From Euphorbia lathyris (taxonomy: Eukaryota > Streptophyta > Magnoliopsida > Malpighiales > Euphorbiaceae), in contig NC_088917.1 in the NCBI RefSeq assembly GCF_963576675.1, positions 16,334,001 to 16,398,000 of the forward strand: 64,000 nt of DNA, in the 5' to 3' direction. Positions 11,131 through 23,466 of the stretch are shown here, in pieces. Made by a program: the position numbers and the translations under genes. Below the pieces are notes generated by a model. It saw only the letters and a program-made list of their open reading frames with translations. It made no database searches and was not told the origin of the DNA. Position 1 is the stretch's first letter; every line of letters starts with the position of its first letter.

Positions 11131-11488
11131 CAGGGGCGGATGTAGGGGTCAAAGGGGGCATTTGCCCCCCTCCTAAATTGGGTCAATTTGAAAAATAATT
11201 CATCAAACTGTCTTCTCGGTCATGAATCATAGTGTCTGAAATTGATGCGTAACAACCCGAGAATCCCGGAAAATATTACGAGTCAGAAACATTATAATTT
11301 ACGTTTTTTATAAAAAAAATCATGAAAATAATGCATGACAATTGAACGATTTTACATTTTTCGTCACCAAAAATTGAACAATTTTGCAATTTTTGTCATA
11401 AAAAATTGAACAATTTTACATTTTTTGTCTAAAAAATTTTTAAGTAGAATTTTCCCCCCTGCTCCCTCAAATCCTGGATTCGCCACTG
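11131..11488. mobile_element. hAT-like MITE (358 bp)
   Basis: The left end caggggcggatgtaggggtc and the right end tcctggattcgccactg are inverted, a terminus style common in plant hAT-like MITEs. The 8 bp flanks are tctgtaac and tgtgtaac. In unit C the left flank is exactly tgtgtaac, so the original target duplication was 8 bp, as expected for hAT. Confidence 0.75.
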
Positions 11489-11799
11489 TGTGTAACTAAG
11501 GCATCCCCCATCTGGTTATCTTCTCTTGCTATATGTGTGCATTCGCAACTGCCGAACATGGATTTCGGATACATCATTTCTAGTCATATATAAACCTATC
11601 AAACCTACAAAACTGATAAATGTTAGATGCGGGACATTGGGGCATGTATTTCACATTAAACTACGACGCCAGACTCGATCAAATAGAACTCACTCAAATC
11701 CTAATCAATCTAACACAACATAATGTAATTATACGTACAACCTAGTTTATAGTTCTAACCGGTTTAATATTTCTGAAAAGCCCACAATGGTACTGTTTG
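11489..11799. other. noncoding, unit A
   Basis: No gene. Shared with about 29364-29569 in unit C. Confidence 0.5.
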
Positions 11800-12640
11800 A
11801 ACTCAGAGTGCAATTGAGAAAATGACTAGCTCGACAAGACCGCAGTGTCGGAGAAAGAGTCGTCACCCAGATTTTAGGTCCAAGAATATTAGTGAAATTC
11901 CTTGTAGGAAGCAAGTGGGTTCCGGAGGTTAGGTACGCTGGGGAAGGTTAATATATCCTCTAAAGGAAATATTAAGCACCCCCAAAATTTCTCGATGAAC
12001 CCACTGACCTCCTACTTAGCATTTCAAAATACACTCAAACTATTAATAACTCTTTCAAGCTTCTTAAATTTTTTTTGAATGCTTGAGTTGTTTGGAAAAA
12101 ATCATTTTTTTTATTTCATATTGCACATTTCTACACAAAAGCAAATAAACAACAAAATATTACAATCCCAAAAGCAATGAAATAGGTACAAATTAAATAC
12201 AATTACATCCGGGTATTCCTGGGTATTCAATCTGCACCAAAGCATTGTTCTCTCATACTCATATCCGTCAAAATAAAAGGTTAGAAACAAATAACATAGC
12301 TATACAATTAATTATGGTGTAAAAATGGATAAAGGACTAAATTAAATAAATTTAAAAAGTTTATTTAGGGACCTAATTGAAAAAGAGAGAAAAACTTTAA
12401 ATTAAGGATTAAAGTGAATAAAATATAAAGTTTCAAAATAGGGACTAGAATGGATAAAATGAAAAGTTCCAAATTAGGGATTAAAATGAATAAAACAAAA
12501 AGTATTAAATTAAACGTTAAAGGAACAAAAATAAAAGTTTATTAAATCAGGGATTAAAAGTGAATAAAAATTAAGTTATTGATTTTTTTTTTGCTGCTAT
12601 TAACATGAGGAATAACCATGACAACATCAAGAACAAGGAA
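11800..12640. mobile_element. LTR-retroelement noncoding fragment (unit A)
   Basis: It contains gagtcgtcacccagatttta, then gttccggaggttaggtacgc and attaagcaccccc. This combination is familiar from noncoding parts of large plant Ty3 (Tat/Ogre-like) elements. After it comes a run with repeated ggacta.a.tgaataaa phrases. Parts recur at 29570-30400, 33706-34120 and 41745-42120. The assignment to a specific lineage is tentative. Confidence 0.4.
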
Positions 12641-13984
12641 AATATATTAAGTAAAATAATTAAATAAATGAATTATCAGTTCATACAACATCAGTTAGTA
12701 TTGGGACAATTTTGAGAAGTAAATATATTAATATTAAAAATTGAGATATTATTAAATTTTTTTTAATGCAAGACATTATTGAATTTATTTAATCCAATAT
12801 GTACTTTAGACTGTTAATATAACTTAGTCCATTTATCCAACATTTTTGCAGTTTTAAATTTGCAAGGCCTGCATCATTAATTTGAATTTTATTTAGATAA
12901 TTAATTAGTTAATTAGTCCATTTATTGCAATTATTATCTATAAAAATAAATAAACTTAATAAAAAATAAATTATGTTTACTCAGGGTCTCTTGTATCTAT
13001 TCATAATGTCCTGAAAAGAAAAAAATAAATAATTTATATATAAGTTTATAAAACATTATGGAATAGTAAATTTTTTGAGAAACATTAATTTTATCTTTAA
13101 TATTTCTAATTTGAAACAAGTTTAGGCCTAGATAATATGGAGTCCGCCTTTGAATGCTTGGATTGCAACAAATAAACATAGTCCATACAGGAAAAAAAAA
13201 TAGAAAATTACACTAAAAAAAATATTTTAACTTTTTTACTTACAATTTTCTAAATCATTTTTCTATGTTTTGCCATCCTAGAAATATCTTATTTTGAAAA
13301 ATATCAAATTTTCTTATAAATGAACAATCCTATTGGTATACAATGAACACCATATAAATGATTAGTTTTCTTATTTGGGCCTAGTAGGGTCTAAAATCAA
13401 AGTTGAAAACGTTAAATAATATTAAGGATATATATGCACTTCCAAATAATCTTAAGAGAAAATTGAATTTATCTCGATATATTTTAATAAATAAATAACC
13501 TGATTAGTCCACTAAGTTCAGCCCTGACCATCAAAAGTATCCGGTCCATCAACATTATGACGGTCTACACTATCAAACATCAGCAAAAAAAAAAAAAAAA
13601 AGAGTGTTGCAACTAGGCCATTCGCGGCTACTTGGTGTTACTATTTTCCCAATAACCTGTCACCAATTTATTTTTCGATAATTAATTCAATTTACCGAGT
13701 TCCAGACTCACTCAACACTGTTTATCCATTATTATTATTATTATTATTATAAAATGGCATATTAAATGTTTAGTTTACAAATAATAAGAAATGTTCCCAA
13801 TGGCACTACAAAGTTGGTATATTTCCATTCGCTTTATGTGTTAAATACAAGGCTTTCCATCCATTTAAAAAAACCTTCAAAAATAACAACTAAAATAATA
13901 TTAATATATTGTTACTATATATATTATAAAAATTGAAAAAAATATGTTTATTATATATACAGGAACAAGTATAAAACATAAAAT
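12641..13984. other. AT-rich noncoding, unit A
   Basis: No credible gene. It contains a poly(A) tract near 13585, an (ATT)n microsatellite near 13730-13750, and sequence closely matching 30400-31805 in unit C. Confidence 0.6.
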
Positions 13985-14115
13985 GGGAAGTAATTACATT
14001 ATAATTATCAGTTTTTCCATCTCCAAAATCTTTCACATTAAACATAATCATTCAATCCCCAATGGTTAATAAATTAGATACAACAATTAAAAATACCGAA
14101 ATGAAGACTTGAATT
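13985..14115 (-). pseudogene. second polygalacturonase exon 1 fragment (unit A)
   Basis: On the - strand it encodes the same GH28 N-terminus, but an in-frame deletion removes residues between KDF and GDGKTDN. The paralogue at 31806-31936 shares the deletion, so it predates the A/C duplication. Confidence 0.6.
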
Positions 14116-14444
14116 ACTAATGAAGAAACAGTAACATATATAGTTGATTTTATATTTACTTTTTCTCACTCATTGGACTTATTTCATTGTAGTTGGATTT
14201 CTGATAATTAAGATTTTATTATATTTAATTACATATTATACTAAAACGTATCTTATCACCAAATAAATTAAATTGGTTAAAAAAAAGTTTACTCTACTGA
14301 GATATCCAATGGATTCTGAGCAATTTTTACTATTTAACTTAAGATTGCTGTTAGTTAATTAGTGAGATTTTGTCATTGATAAATAATACCCATTAAATGG
14401 AATATAAAAAAAGTCTGTGTTTTGCACTTGGATTGATGACCTGT
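14116..14444. other. end of unit A
   Basis: Noncoding. It matches 23670-24160 in unit B and 31937-32205 in unit C, and ends at the copia insertion point (gatgacctgt). Confidence 0.6.
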
Positions 14445-14674
14445 TGTTAGAATATATCCATATATCATTGTCTATACTGGTGTTATATAGACAGAGGTTG
14501 TCTATATTAGTGTTATATAGACAAAGGTATTAGAGTCTTTTAGCAATAGAAAGTAAACTTCGTATCCCGTATTAATTGTAATTGTTTGTATATAAATACT
14601 GTAATCCTCTCTGATTCATACATACAAAAATATCTTTTTCTCTTCATCTCTTTTCAATTCCAGTTAGGTTAATA
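14445..14674 (+). repeat. copia 1 5' LTR
   Basis: It begins tgttagaatatatcc at the point where homology to unit C stops. The sequence tggtatagaagg at 14675 looks like a decayed tRNA-Met primer site (usually TGGTATCAGAGC), so the end is placed at 14674. An earlier ca at 14662 is an alternative end. A TATA-like tatataaatac lies near 14590 and would serve as the promoter. Confidence 0.65.
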
Positions 14675-14731
14675 TGGTATAGAAGGTGTGGATTCCAAAT
14701 TCCGGCGACTGGAAATTGAGATGATCGGAGA

Positions 14732-15819
14732 ATGAAAAGAAAGAAACAACAATACAGATCGTACGTTGATATAGTGAATTCAAGTTTTGAAGAAGTTGAA
14801 TCAGAATCAAGCGATTCTGAATCAAGCGATTCTGAATCAAGAAATTCTGATCGTGATTCTGAATCAAGCAATTCCGATCGCAACTCAGATCGTGACAATT
14901 CTAATCGCAATTTCGACCGCAACTCAGATCAAGATTTCAATCACGATTCAAATCGTAATATTCCTAATTCAGAATCAACGATGAATACATCTGGTTATTC
15001 ATCAAACAACCAGAGCAGTGATAATCTGGTTTGATGATCGTTAATATAATTCTTGATGGAAAGAATTATAATCTGTGGAAGAGAGCATTGTTGCTTGCCA
15101 TTAGTGCAAAACGCAAGACAAATTTCATCATGAAGAACGATGAACCAGCATATCGAACCTCATATGCACATTTGAAGTGGAAAGAAACAGATGATCTGGT
15201 TTTCTCCTGGATCTTGAATTCTCTCACCAAAGAATTGGCTGCAGTCTTCATTCATGCAAAATCTGCTCAAGGATTGTTGAAGGAGATAGAGCAAAGGTAT
15301 GGAGAAAGTAATGGTCCTCTTATCTTTCAACTTCGCAAGGAGATTTGCAGTTCGACTCAAGGAGGTATGTCCTTAGTAGATTTTTTTAATAAGATGAAAA
15401 TGACGTGGGATGAATATGCAATATTGAAGCCTATTGAAAATTGCACTTGTGGAGAGTAAAGGAAACTTGCTCAAACACATATTGAGGATGAATAATTAAT
15501 GCAATTTTTGTCTGGATTAAATGCTGAGTTTGATCATGTCAGAGATCAAATCTTGATCATGGAACCATTACCTCCTGTTAATAAGGCATTTTCAATTCTT
15601 TCACGAATTGAGAAACAAAGAAGTGGAAGCACAAATAACAATATTGTGGAGTTTGTTAATATGTCTGCTGGTGGTAGAAAACAAGGATATAACACTGGTT
15701 ATAATAGTGGAAAAAGCGGCTATCAGGCTAAGAACAAATTGGATAAGGTTTGTACTTATTGCAGAAAAGAAGGACATGAGTGTCAAGATTGTTTCAGGAT
15801 TAAAGGATATCCAGACTAG
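14732..15819 (+). pseudogene. copia 1 gag, broken
   Basis: It opens with a low-complexity Ser/Asp/Asn-rich N-terminal stretch built from a tandemly repeated 15-base unit (gattctgaatcaagc). That frame ends with TGA at 15032-15034. The capsid-like UBN2 region follows (DGKNYNLWKRALLLAI, then FIHAKSAQGLLKEIEQRYGE) and ends at TAA 15457. A third frame from 15499 carries a CCHC zinc knuckle (CTYCRKEGHECQDC). At least two stops separate the parts. Confidence 0.75.
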
Positions 15820-15947
15820 TTCAAAGGAAAGAGGATAACCGACCAGCCAAACACCAAGCAAATATGACATAAGAACCATCTTCTGAACTCAAAACTCCTT
15901 TATCTAACTGTGATTTTGATGGTAGTGAGGCATGCAGGATAGATTCA

Positions 15948-18009
15948 ATGCAGGAAATGTTGCAAAAATTGGAGGTAATGCAAAGGGAGGTTCAGAGAGC
16001 CATCAAAGGAAAACAATCAGACCAGGAATTTTCTGCTTTTGCTGGTGCTTGTGCAGGTAATAATTCAGTTCGAAATTCTGAAATATATGCTGAATGGATA
16101 ATAGATTCAGGTGCCACTACACATGACTTCAAATTTAGGCATAATGACTAATGTTACCAAGTTGGCAAACACAAAAAGGATTTTCCTACCAACACGAGAA
16201 GTACATTTAGTCAGTTTCAGGGGAGAGGTGTTATTTCAGAAGAATTTGCAATTGCATAATGTTCTATATGTTCCCAATTGTAAGCAAAATTTGATGTCAG
16301 TTGGTAGATTGTTGAAAGATCAACACATTACAGTGAAATTTTGGGCTGAATATTGCATTTTGCAGGACCTGAAATGTGAGGAAATCATCGCAGTGGGCAG
16401 AATAAAGAATGGTTTATACTACTTGAATGCTGAATCCTTCAATAAAGATGTAATAATGAATTTGTCCAGTTCGAATAGTATGCTTAGCAATAAGTTTACA
16501 GTTTTATCTGCAAAATCAATTCTTCAGAAGTATGGAATAGAGCATCAGAAAACTTGTGTTTACACTCCGCAGCAAAATGGAGTTGTGGAGCGCAGACACA
16601 GGAGTTTGACAAATGGTGCAAGGGCATTATTGAAGGAAGGTTCACTGCCTATCAGGTTCTGGGGGAAGCAATGCTTCATGCCACAGTGCTGTTAAATGTG
16701 TCTCCCCCCGTATGAAGTGCTATATAATAAGGTACCAAATTACACAGATTTGAGAATTTTTGGATGTGCAGGGTATGTTTTAAATGTCAATCCTAAGAGG
16801 GGTAAGTTTGACGATAGATCGAATCTGAGTATATATCTGGGTTATTCGGCTGGACAAAAGGGGTGGAAAATGTACAATACAATTACACAACAATTGTGTA
16901 CCTCAAGAGATGTCAAATTTCTTGAAAATGTTTTTCCTTATGCAACTAACCAACACAATTTGCAGGAAGTTGCTAATTCTCATAATGGCAATGAGGATTT
17001 TAATAACATTTTCAAGTCAATTCCATCGGATGATGAAGAAGTTGAAGTCCTTACTGCAGATAATCATTTGACAGACACATCTCTTATTGGTGATTCAACT
17101 TCAACTTTGCCTGTAGAGACAACGGTTGATGCTCCTGCACCCTTGTTACCTTCAATTGCAGGCAACATGCCTCATCGACAGCATACCAAACCAGGATGGA
17201 TGAGAGATTTCGTGATTAATCAGATTTCTCATGAAGGAAGCAGTTCCCTTTTGTACAGTCAAGAGCATGCAGCTTATATGGCAGAATTAAATAAAGAATA
17301 TGAGCCAAAGAATTATAATGAAGCTAAAGGGAATCCTAAATGGGAGAAAGCTATGTCTGAAGAAATTAAAGCCTTGGAAAGGAACAAAACTTGGAAGCTA
17401 GTGCATCTACCTTCAGGAAAGACAACTATCACTTCCACATGGATTTTCAAAGTAAAATATGCCCCTGATGGAATTGTTTCTAGGTATAAAGCCAAACTTG
17501 TGGCTTGTGGTTATAACCAAACATATGGAGCGGATTATCATGATAGTTACTCTCCTGTTACTAAAGTAACCACAATGAGAGTTTTTCTTGCAGTGGCTAT
17601 GGCCAACAATTGGCCAATCCAGCAGATAGACATTAATAATGCTTACTTGCATGGATCAATTGAGGAGGAATTATACATGGAAGCACCAGCAGGATATGAT
17701 AGTCAGGGCATGGTTTGCAAACTGGAAAAGTCCTTATATGGACTTAAGCAGGCTGGAAGGCAATGGAATAAAGCTTTCACAAACAAGTTGATTCAATTGG
17801 GATATGTGAAATCCATACATGATTATTGTCTATTTACTAAAAGAACAACAGATGGCCACTTCCTTGCATTAATCGTATATGTTGATGATGTACTTATAAC
17901 TGATACATCAATGGAATTGATTGCAGAAACTAAAAGAGCTTTGGATGAGTCATTTACTATAAAAGATATGGGAGAAGCAAAATGTAGGAATCCTTCCATA
18001 TTTCAATAG
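15948..18009 (+). pseudogene. copia 1 protease-integrase-RT, broken
   Basis: The protease motif IIDSGAT lies near 16100, then the pre-integrase region (LHNVLYVPNCKQNLMSVGRL). The integrase is deleted internally: the zinc HHCC domain and the first catalytic Asp are missing, and the frame jumps to the C-terminal part with YTPQQNGVVERR. The RT begins at about 17330, with HSYSPVT-type motif DSYSPVTK, catalytic DINNAYLHG and YVDDVLIT. It stops just after GEAK, where foreign DNA begins. A TAA at 16693 also interrupts the frame. Confidence 0.8.
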
Positions 18010-18596
18010 GACCTAAGAGAAAAAACCACCAGCCTTCCCAATTTTCATCTTGCGATTTGAGAGGAAGTAGGATGTTAATTGTCACTCTAATCCGCATAAA
18101 GGACCTGCCCACCCCAGAGAAGTTATTTGGGTCAGCTTCCACAAAGGTTCCCACAAAGTTACCATGCTACAGGCGACATTTTCTGACATAAAACCCGAAG
18201 GTAAATCATGGACTTGAACCCACAAGTTTGTGTGGGAGAGAACAATCTCCGAAGGAATCTGTTCTTTTTCTAGAATTTTGGTCAGAAGGAGATTCTGATC
18301 GAAAGTCCACGGCCCCCCTTGATGACACGATCCCTCTCAACCCCATGGAAGAAATCAAACCAAAACAAATTAGGACCCATCACCTCAATGTACATTCCTT
18401 TCGACGGTCTCCACAGGTCAGCCAAGCAATTCTTCATAAACGGTACCTTAACATTCTTATCAGTGAGAAAACATCCCAACAAGCTCCATGCCGGAGGTCT
18501 ACTGTCCACAGGCGCATCCTCCAGACTAACCACCAGACCCGCTTCCGCTTCTTCATCCAACGTTACCTTTGAGCTTTGAAGGATGATAGACTCCAT
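17985..18596 (-). pseudogene. DUF4283 (LINE ORF1-like) pseudogene
   Basis: Read on the - strand from the ATG at 18596, it resembles plant DUF4283 proteins, which are typical of LINE ORF1 and related nucleic-acid-binding proteins. Signature pieces are LLGCFLTDKNVKV, LADLWRPSKGM, FFHGVERDRVI and, after a frameshift at about 18315, GPWTFDQNLLLTK. Next come WVQVHDLPSGFMSENVA and VEADPNNFSGV. Another frameshift lies near 18045. The zinc knuckle expected next is cut off by the copia junction. GCC-rich DNA at 18730-18790 may be the element's 5' UTR. Confidence 0.75.
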
Positions 18597-18844
18597 AATA
18601 AAATTAGACAAGTAATTGCAGAACCAGGAAACTAGGACTGTCGAATACAGTATCCAACCAGGCAAACGCACAGGAGAGAAGCAATAGAGACAACCACAAG
18701 CCAACAGGGAATTTCAGGAAAAGGAATAGAGAGATTACCAATAGCAGCGGCGGCACACGAACGGCTCGGCAATAGCGAGATGACCTAAGCTCGGCAATAG
18801 CGAGATTTTTAGTAAAAATAGGAGTTAGTAGTAGTAGTACTATA
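18597..18844. other. probable 5' leader of DUF4283 element
   Basis: It includes two near-identical copies of ctcggcaatagcgaga (18761 and 18791). No coding signal. Confidence 0.4.
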
Positions 18845-19316
18845 AAATATATAATGTATTTTTTTATTATAATAAATGTTAAATACTTTATAATGTATTT
18901 TTATTTTTGTTACAAATATGTGAATTAAATAGTGTGTTAATAAAAAGCTAGAAATTATTAAGGCTTAAAAGTACTATTTGCCGGTTCTCCTATCTAAAAT
19001 ATTGATTTTGTGTTAGTTATTAACATAAAAAAAACATGAAAATCTATTCGGACCTCTTGTCTTTTCACTGTTTTACAGTATTCAAATAGTCCTACGTTTG
19101 ATAAAAAAAATTCACTGTATGTAAGCCTCTCTGTCTAGATAAATGCTTGTTTCAACATATATCTTTTAGGGTCTTGTAAAATATATAAAATTAATAAATT
19201 ATAAATAAAAAAGAAAATCGAATGTGAAAGCAAAAGCCTACATAAGAATAAGGGAATATGACTAAGAATTTGAAAGTTTGAGGTGGGGAATACACCACTG
19301 TTTGCAAGATAGACTA

Positions 19317-19455
19317 TGCTTACTTTATTTTTGATAAAGTAAGTCTTACTTTGTTTTTACCACCATTGGATGAATTTACTTTGTTAAAGTCCACCATCAT
19401 CCAATCGTGAAGAAAACAAAGTAAGCTTTACTTTGTTAAAAACAAAGTAACCATA
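19317..19455. repeat. hairpin MITE-like element
   Basis: The left arm gcttactttatttttgataa and the right arm, whose complement is ggttactttgtttttaacaa, form an imperfect hairpin. TA dinucleotides flank it. The same tactttgtt words occur in the palindrome at 3882. Confidence 0.5.
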
Positions 19456-19477
19456 CAACTAATATATATAAATAAAA

Positions 19478-20039
19478 GGGTAATTAATTTATTAGTCTAT
19501 ATATTGTGACAAAACACACTGTTTAGTCCATGTGTTTTTAAAAGCACATGGTCCCTAACCTTTTTTCTCGGTGAACTGTCAAGTCCTTCCGCCTATTTGT
19601 TAGATTTTTTACTGTTTATGAATTCGAAAATGACTAAATTACCCTTTATTTATCAGTCAAAAGCAATTCACACCTCTATGTCTCTCTCTCACAACTCTTG
19701 CTCACAAAAAAAATGGAGAAAAGATTGAATCCCTAACCCATAATCGAATCACTCATGCTCACTCTTTCTGTTAGAATTGAAAGTAGAAATCGACTCAAAT
19801 CTCTCTGGCTTACTCTTCCTATTCGAATTGAAGGTGGAAATCCTCTTACTCTTAATGGTGAGTTTAATTTCCTCCATATTCTCAACTCATGTTAGGAACT
19901 AAACATTTCAGCACGAAAAACGTTAGGAACTAAACAGTTCATCGAGAAAAAGGTTAGAGACCTTGCCGTGTGTTTTTGAAAATAGATGGACTAAATAGTA
20001 TGTTTTGTCAAAATATAGAGACTAATAAATTAATTACCC
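19478..20039. mobile_element. Mutator-like MITE, copy 2 (562 bp)
   Basis: The terminal inverted repeats are the same as in the 4706 element. A perfect 9 bp target duplication TAAATAAAA lies at 19469-19477 and 20040-20048. A 9 bp duplication with long inverted repeats is the Mutator-superfamily pattern. The interior has no transposase. Confidence 0.9.
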
Positions 20040-20119
20040 TAAATAAAATAAAGAAAAAAAGGTTGACAGGACTTTAATTTTCATGATAAATTTAATTTTG
20101 ATTTCTTCTATTTTTTTTT

Positions 20120-20629
20120 GGTAAATTACACCCATGGCCATTGAACTTTACCAATTTTTATGGTATGACAACTAAATTTCAAAATGTAATATAAAAAACA
20201 CAAAAATTTATACATTGTTATACCAGTGGCCATTAAACTTTAACTAGCTTTTCAAAATGAGCACTAACGACCTCAAAATGAATATATTCAAGAAATAAAG
20301 TTGTTCAGAATAATATTTACCATGAAACCAATTTTTTTTTTTATTTTCTAAAATCACATTTTTGGAGCTTTCTCTCTCCTTCAAACAAAACCTCATGATC
20401 TCAAAATGATATTTTCAAGAACTAAAAACTAAAGTTGTTTAGAATATTATTAATTCTTAAAATCTTTTATTTTGAGATCATCAAAGGTAATTTTGAGGTG
20501 TTGATTGAAGTTTAGTAGCTACAAACTTAACAAAGTGCTAAGTAAAATGATTTTTATATTACATTTTAAAGTTCAGTAGCCATATTGTGAAAATTCGTAA
20601 GGTTCAATGACCATAGGTGTAATTTATAT
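20120..20629. mobile_element. MITE with TAAATTACACC ends, copy B
   Basis: Left end ggtaaattacacccatggcc, right end complementary (ccataggtgtaatttat). Sister to the 5869 and 24487 copies. Confidence 0.75.
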
Positions 20630-21547
20630 ATTTTTTTCCGCAATATATTTAGTATCTACTATCTAATACTATATAATTATAATTGATATGAACTAATAAA
20701 TAGGGAAACAATGAATGAAAATATATTAGAATTACAGTGTTTTTATACGTTATAAAAATATTTCCAATTTTGATTCTCAAAAGTAATTTAACTTGTAAGA
20801 GTGAAATTTTATCATAACGTTAATAAGTTGAGTCAATGTCAGACAGATCGAAACTATCTCTTCTATCGTGAATCATGCTATCTCCAGGTTTTTTATTTTC
20901 GTTTGCCACATTTTTTTTCATTTTCAAGTTTTCTTTTCCCCTTTTTTTTCATTTTTTACTGTTTTCTTACATTTTATTTGGTTTTTTTTCTTCTAAATTT
21001 AATTCGTTGAAAATAAATAAATTTGATTTAGATTTGAACAAAATTGATTGAATAATTTAATCTAGTTAAAATAATAGGTTTTGAGTAAAATTAATCTATG
21101 AATTGGTTGTTAATCACCAATCCAAATCAAAATCAATCACATCCAACTCTACGGAGTATCTATGGATTGAATTGGTTATTTAAAACTAATCAATTTATTA
21201 CTCCTTACTTAATTGGATTGGTTATTTTTTATCCAATAACTATTGGATTGGCGCATGAATACCCCTAATTCAAATTATGACAATGAATCACGTATAGAAA
21301 ACAAAATAGTAATATATATTTAACCAAGGTTTCATCGGGTAAGTAGCATCGGTGGTTACAAAAGTTTGGACAATGTCCTAAAAAAGTCACAAAAGTTTAA
21401 TTTGTCTCAATAAAATCATTTAAGTTTGTTTTTTTTTGTCCCATAAGTCACTTTGGAAGTTTTTGATAATTTTTTTGTCTGAGTTGATTATGTGACATAT
21501 AATCACATGTTTCAACTGTGCCATAATAAAAAAAATTCTGTAGTTAA

Positions 21548-22280
21548 AAAAAATATCATTTGCGACGTGCGTTCGGATTGCGCATTGCAATTGACAAGAA
21601 CAATAGCGACGTATCCGGAAGAAACATCGGTATTGACATTTTCAATAGCGACCTTTGCTCAAAACGCCTTTGCTATTGACAAGGTGATGCAGCGGAATAA
21701 ACAGACTTCCGTTCTAAACGAATGCTCGCGCACGAACAAAGCTTAAAACCGTCAACTATCGTTGAATCGCGCACGACTAACGAAAATTGGAAGAAAGAGA
21801 ATAAACTCTGAAATTTGTATTAATCAATAACTGCCTTACATAAGGTAGGGGTCGAGCCTTTATACAGGCTGACAAATAAAAACCTAATCCGAAACCTAAA
21901 AGGAAAAGGAAAACAACAAAACAAGAAAAGTGCGCTAAAACACAAAAAGGCCGATTTGAGGCCCTAAACGACCTCGGATGGCTAAAAAACACGTCCACCA
22001 TGGGTCTATAGACCCATGGGTTTGATTCAGTGGGCCGAATCCAATGAAATTAGGGTCCGAAATCACTAAATTTCAACAATCCCGTTTTAACTTAAAAATC
22101 TCAGTTTCGGGTCCGCTTTCTCCAAATAGTTCAAGGCCCGCTCCACTTCATCACAAGGTCAATTGCAACGCGCGTTTAAGGCGCACCCCTAAGCAATTGT
22201 GATGCTGCTTTTAGAGACGCGTAAGATGCGTCACTAATGATATTAATAGCGTGTCACTATTGTCCTTTTTTCCACTAGTG
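21548..22280 (+). mobile_element. CACTA-type right end B1, split by a solo LTR
   Basis: Same subterminal repeats as A1, ending CACTAGTG at 22280. It is interrupted by the LTR at 21685-22153, which duplicated caagg from the subterminal repeat. Confidence 0.65.
21685..22153 (-). mobile_element. solo LTR, copy 1 (469 bp)
   Basis: It starts TGATG and ends CATCA, flanked by a perfect 5 bp duplication CAAGG (21680-21684 and 22154-22158). On the - strand a TATA-like gtataaaggctcg sits mid-element, so the LTR sense is -. No internal retroelement sequence is present, so the insertion was reduced by LTR-LTR recombination. The copy at 53934 is its close relative. Confidence 0.85.
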
Positions 22281-23194
22281 GCGATCTCTTTTCAATGCTA
22301 ACTATTTTTTTTGCTTTTAATTCCTAGATGGTTTAGTGATGTTATTGTTAAGAATTTACATCCTGTTTCTTAATGAGGTTTATCTGTTATAAAAAAAAAG
22401 TTGAATATTGCTAAGTAATCAGGATAATTATATTTTTTTTCATTAAATTATTTAAGCATTATCTACAATTTGATAATATTATACAATTAACAAGATGCAT
22501 AGGAAACATAATTTTATTTATTATTTAAAAAAACAATATATATATTTTTTTTACTGAAAAGTACTTTGTATAATCATATTTAGCTGTATAATCATATATA
22601 ATGACAGGAAATACCATCACTAGAAATATAATTCCTCTCAGTAAAGGTTTTTAATGAACGGAATATTCACCTTAGGGAATCCTTCTTACTAAATGTATCA
22701 ACAACGGGACTAGTAGACTATGCTACTTTATGATGCGATGTAGGCTTGAAATAGTGGGAAATCACCATGAGAGTGCGGATCTAGCACGTTAGTTTTGATG
22801 AAGAAGTTGTTATATATGTAACTTTGTCCTGATGACACTTTTCAGAATTTTCCAAAATAAAAAACACTGTGTTGGAGGAGATAAATGAGGTGCCCGTTCT
22901 TGTATCAAAATTTTATTGTAAGCAAAATTCGTTAGTAGTATACATGTTTATAAAACAGTAATGATAACATTAGTGATTCAGAATTCCATTTGTAAATGCA
23001 ATATATGGTGATGAATTGGAGAAAAGAATTTCCCTTATTGTGAATTGATTACAAGCTTATTTTTATGCAGGTATCCATTTTACATGGTATATTCTGTCGA
23101 ATTTTCAATAGCACATTCTATAGTATCTTTAACACGTGTTTTGCAAAATTGATATTGTAATTTTACACGAAAAAAAAATTCTGTAATTAAAAAA
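22281..23194. other. noncoding unit B
   Basis: No gene. From about 22600 it matches the CACTACAAG-type subterminal sequence of A (7800-) with the extreme terminus missing. Confidence 0.5.
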
Positions 23195-23462
23195 TAATAG
23201 TTTGATGCCCGTTGAAATTGAAAAGGTCAATAGTGACGGTCTTATGGAAGGAGCGTTCCAATTGATAAGGTCAATAGCGATGTATGTTGGAACATTTGGA
23301 TAAACGTGCTTAAAATGGCGTCGTTTTAGAAAAGGTCAATTGCGATGAATATTTGGGGCGTCGCAATTGACTTTGGGTCAATTGTGACGTGCTTTTAAGG
23401 CACCTTTGGAGCAAATGTGACGAGTGCACTACCTACGTGCAAAACGCGTTGATAACTACACT
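23195..23462 (+). mobile_element. CACTA-type right end B2, truncated
   Basis: Equivalent to A2 (8330-8592), with the same abrupt fusion to polygalacturonase exon 1. Confidence 0.55.
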
Positions 23463-23466
23463 AAAA

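Larger units (their letters stand above)
5560..14444 (+). repeat. segmental duplication unit A
   Basis: Collinear with unit C (24215-32205), and in part with unit B (20045-24200), all in direct orientation. Shared landmarks in order are: the MITE with TAAATTACACC ends, a CACTA right end, a CACTACAAG left end, a second CACTA right end fused to polygalacturonase exon 1, the RRM-like gene, a TCACCGAC-type CACTA end, an hAT-like MITE, an LTR-element noncoding block and a second polygalacturonase fragment. Unit A is cut at 14444 by a copia element; unit C continues unbroken across the same point. Substitutions appear scattered at a few percent by eye. Confidence 0.85.
14445..17990 (+). mobile_element. 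copia retrotransposon 1, 3'-truncated
   Basis: A 5' LTR, gag, protease, partial integrase and partial reverse transcriptase are present. The RNase H domain, polypurine tract and 3' LTR are missing. The uninterrupted sequence at about 32205 in unit C (gatgacctgtcatta) marks the empty site, so the element arrived after the A/C duplication. The right edge is fused to a DUF4283 fragment. Confidence 0.85.
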
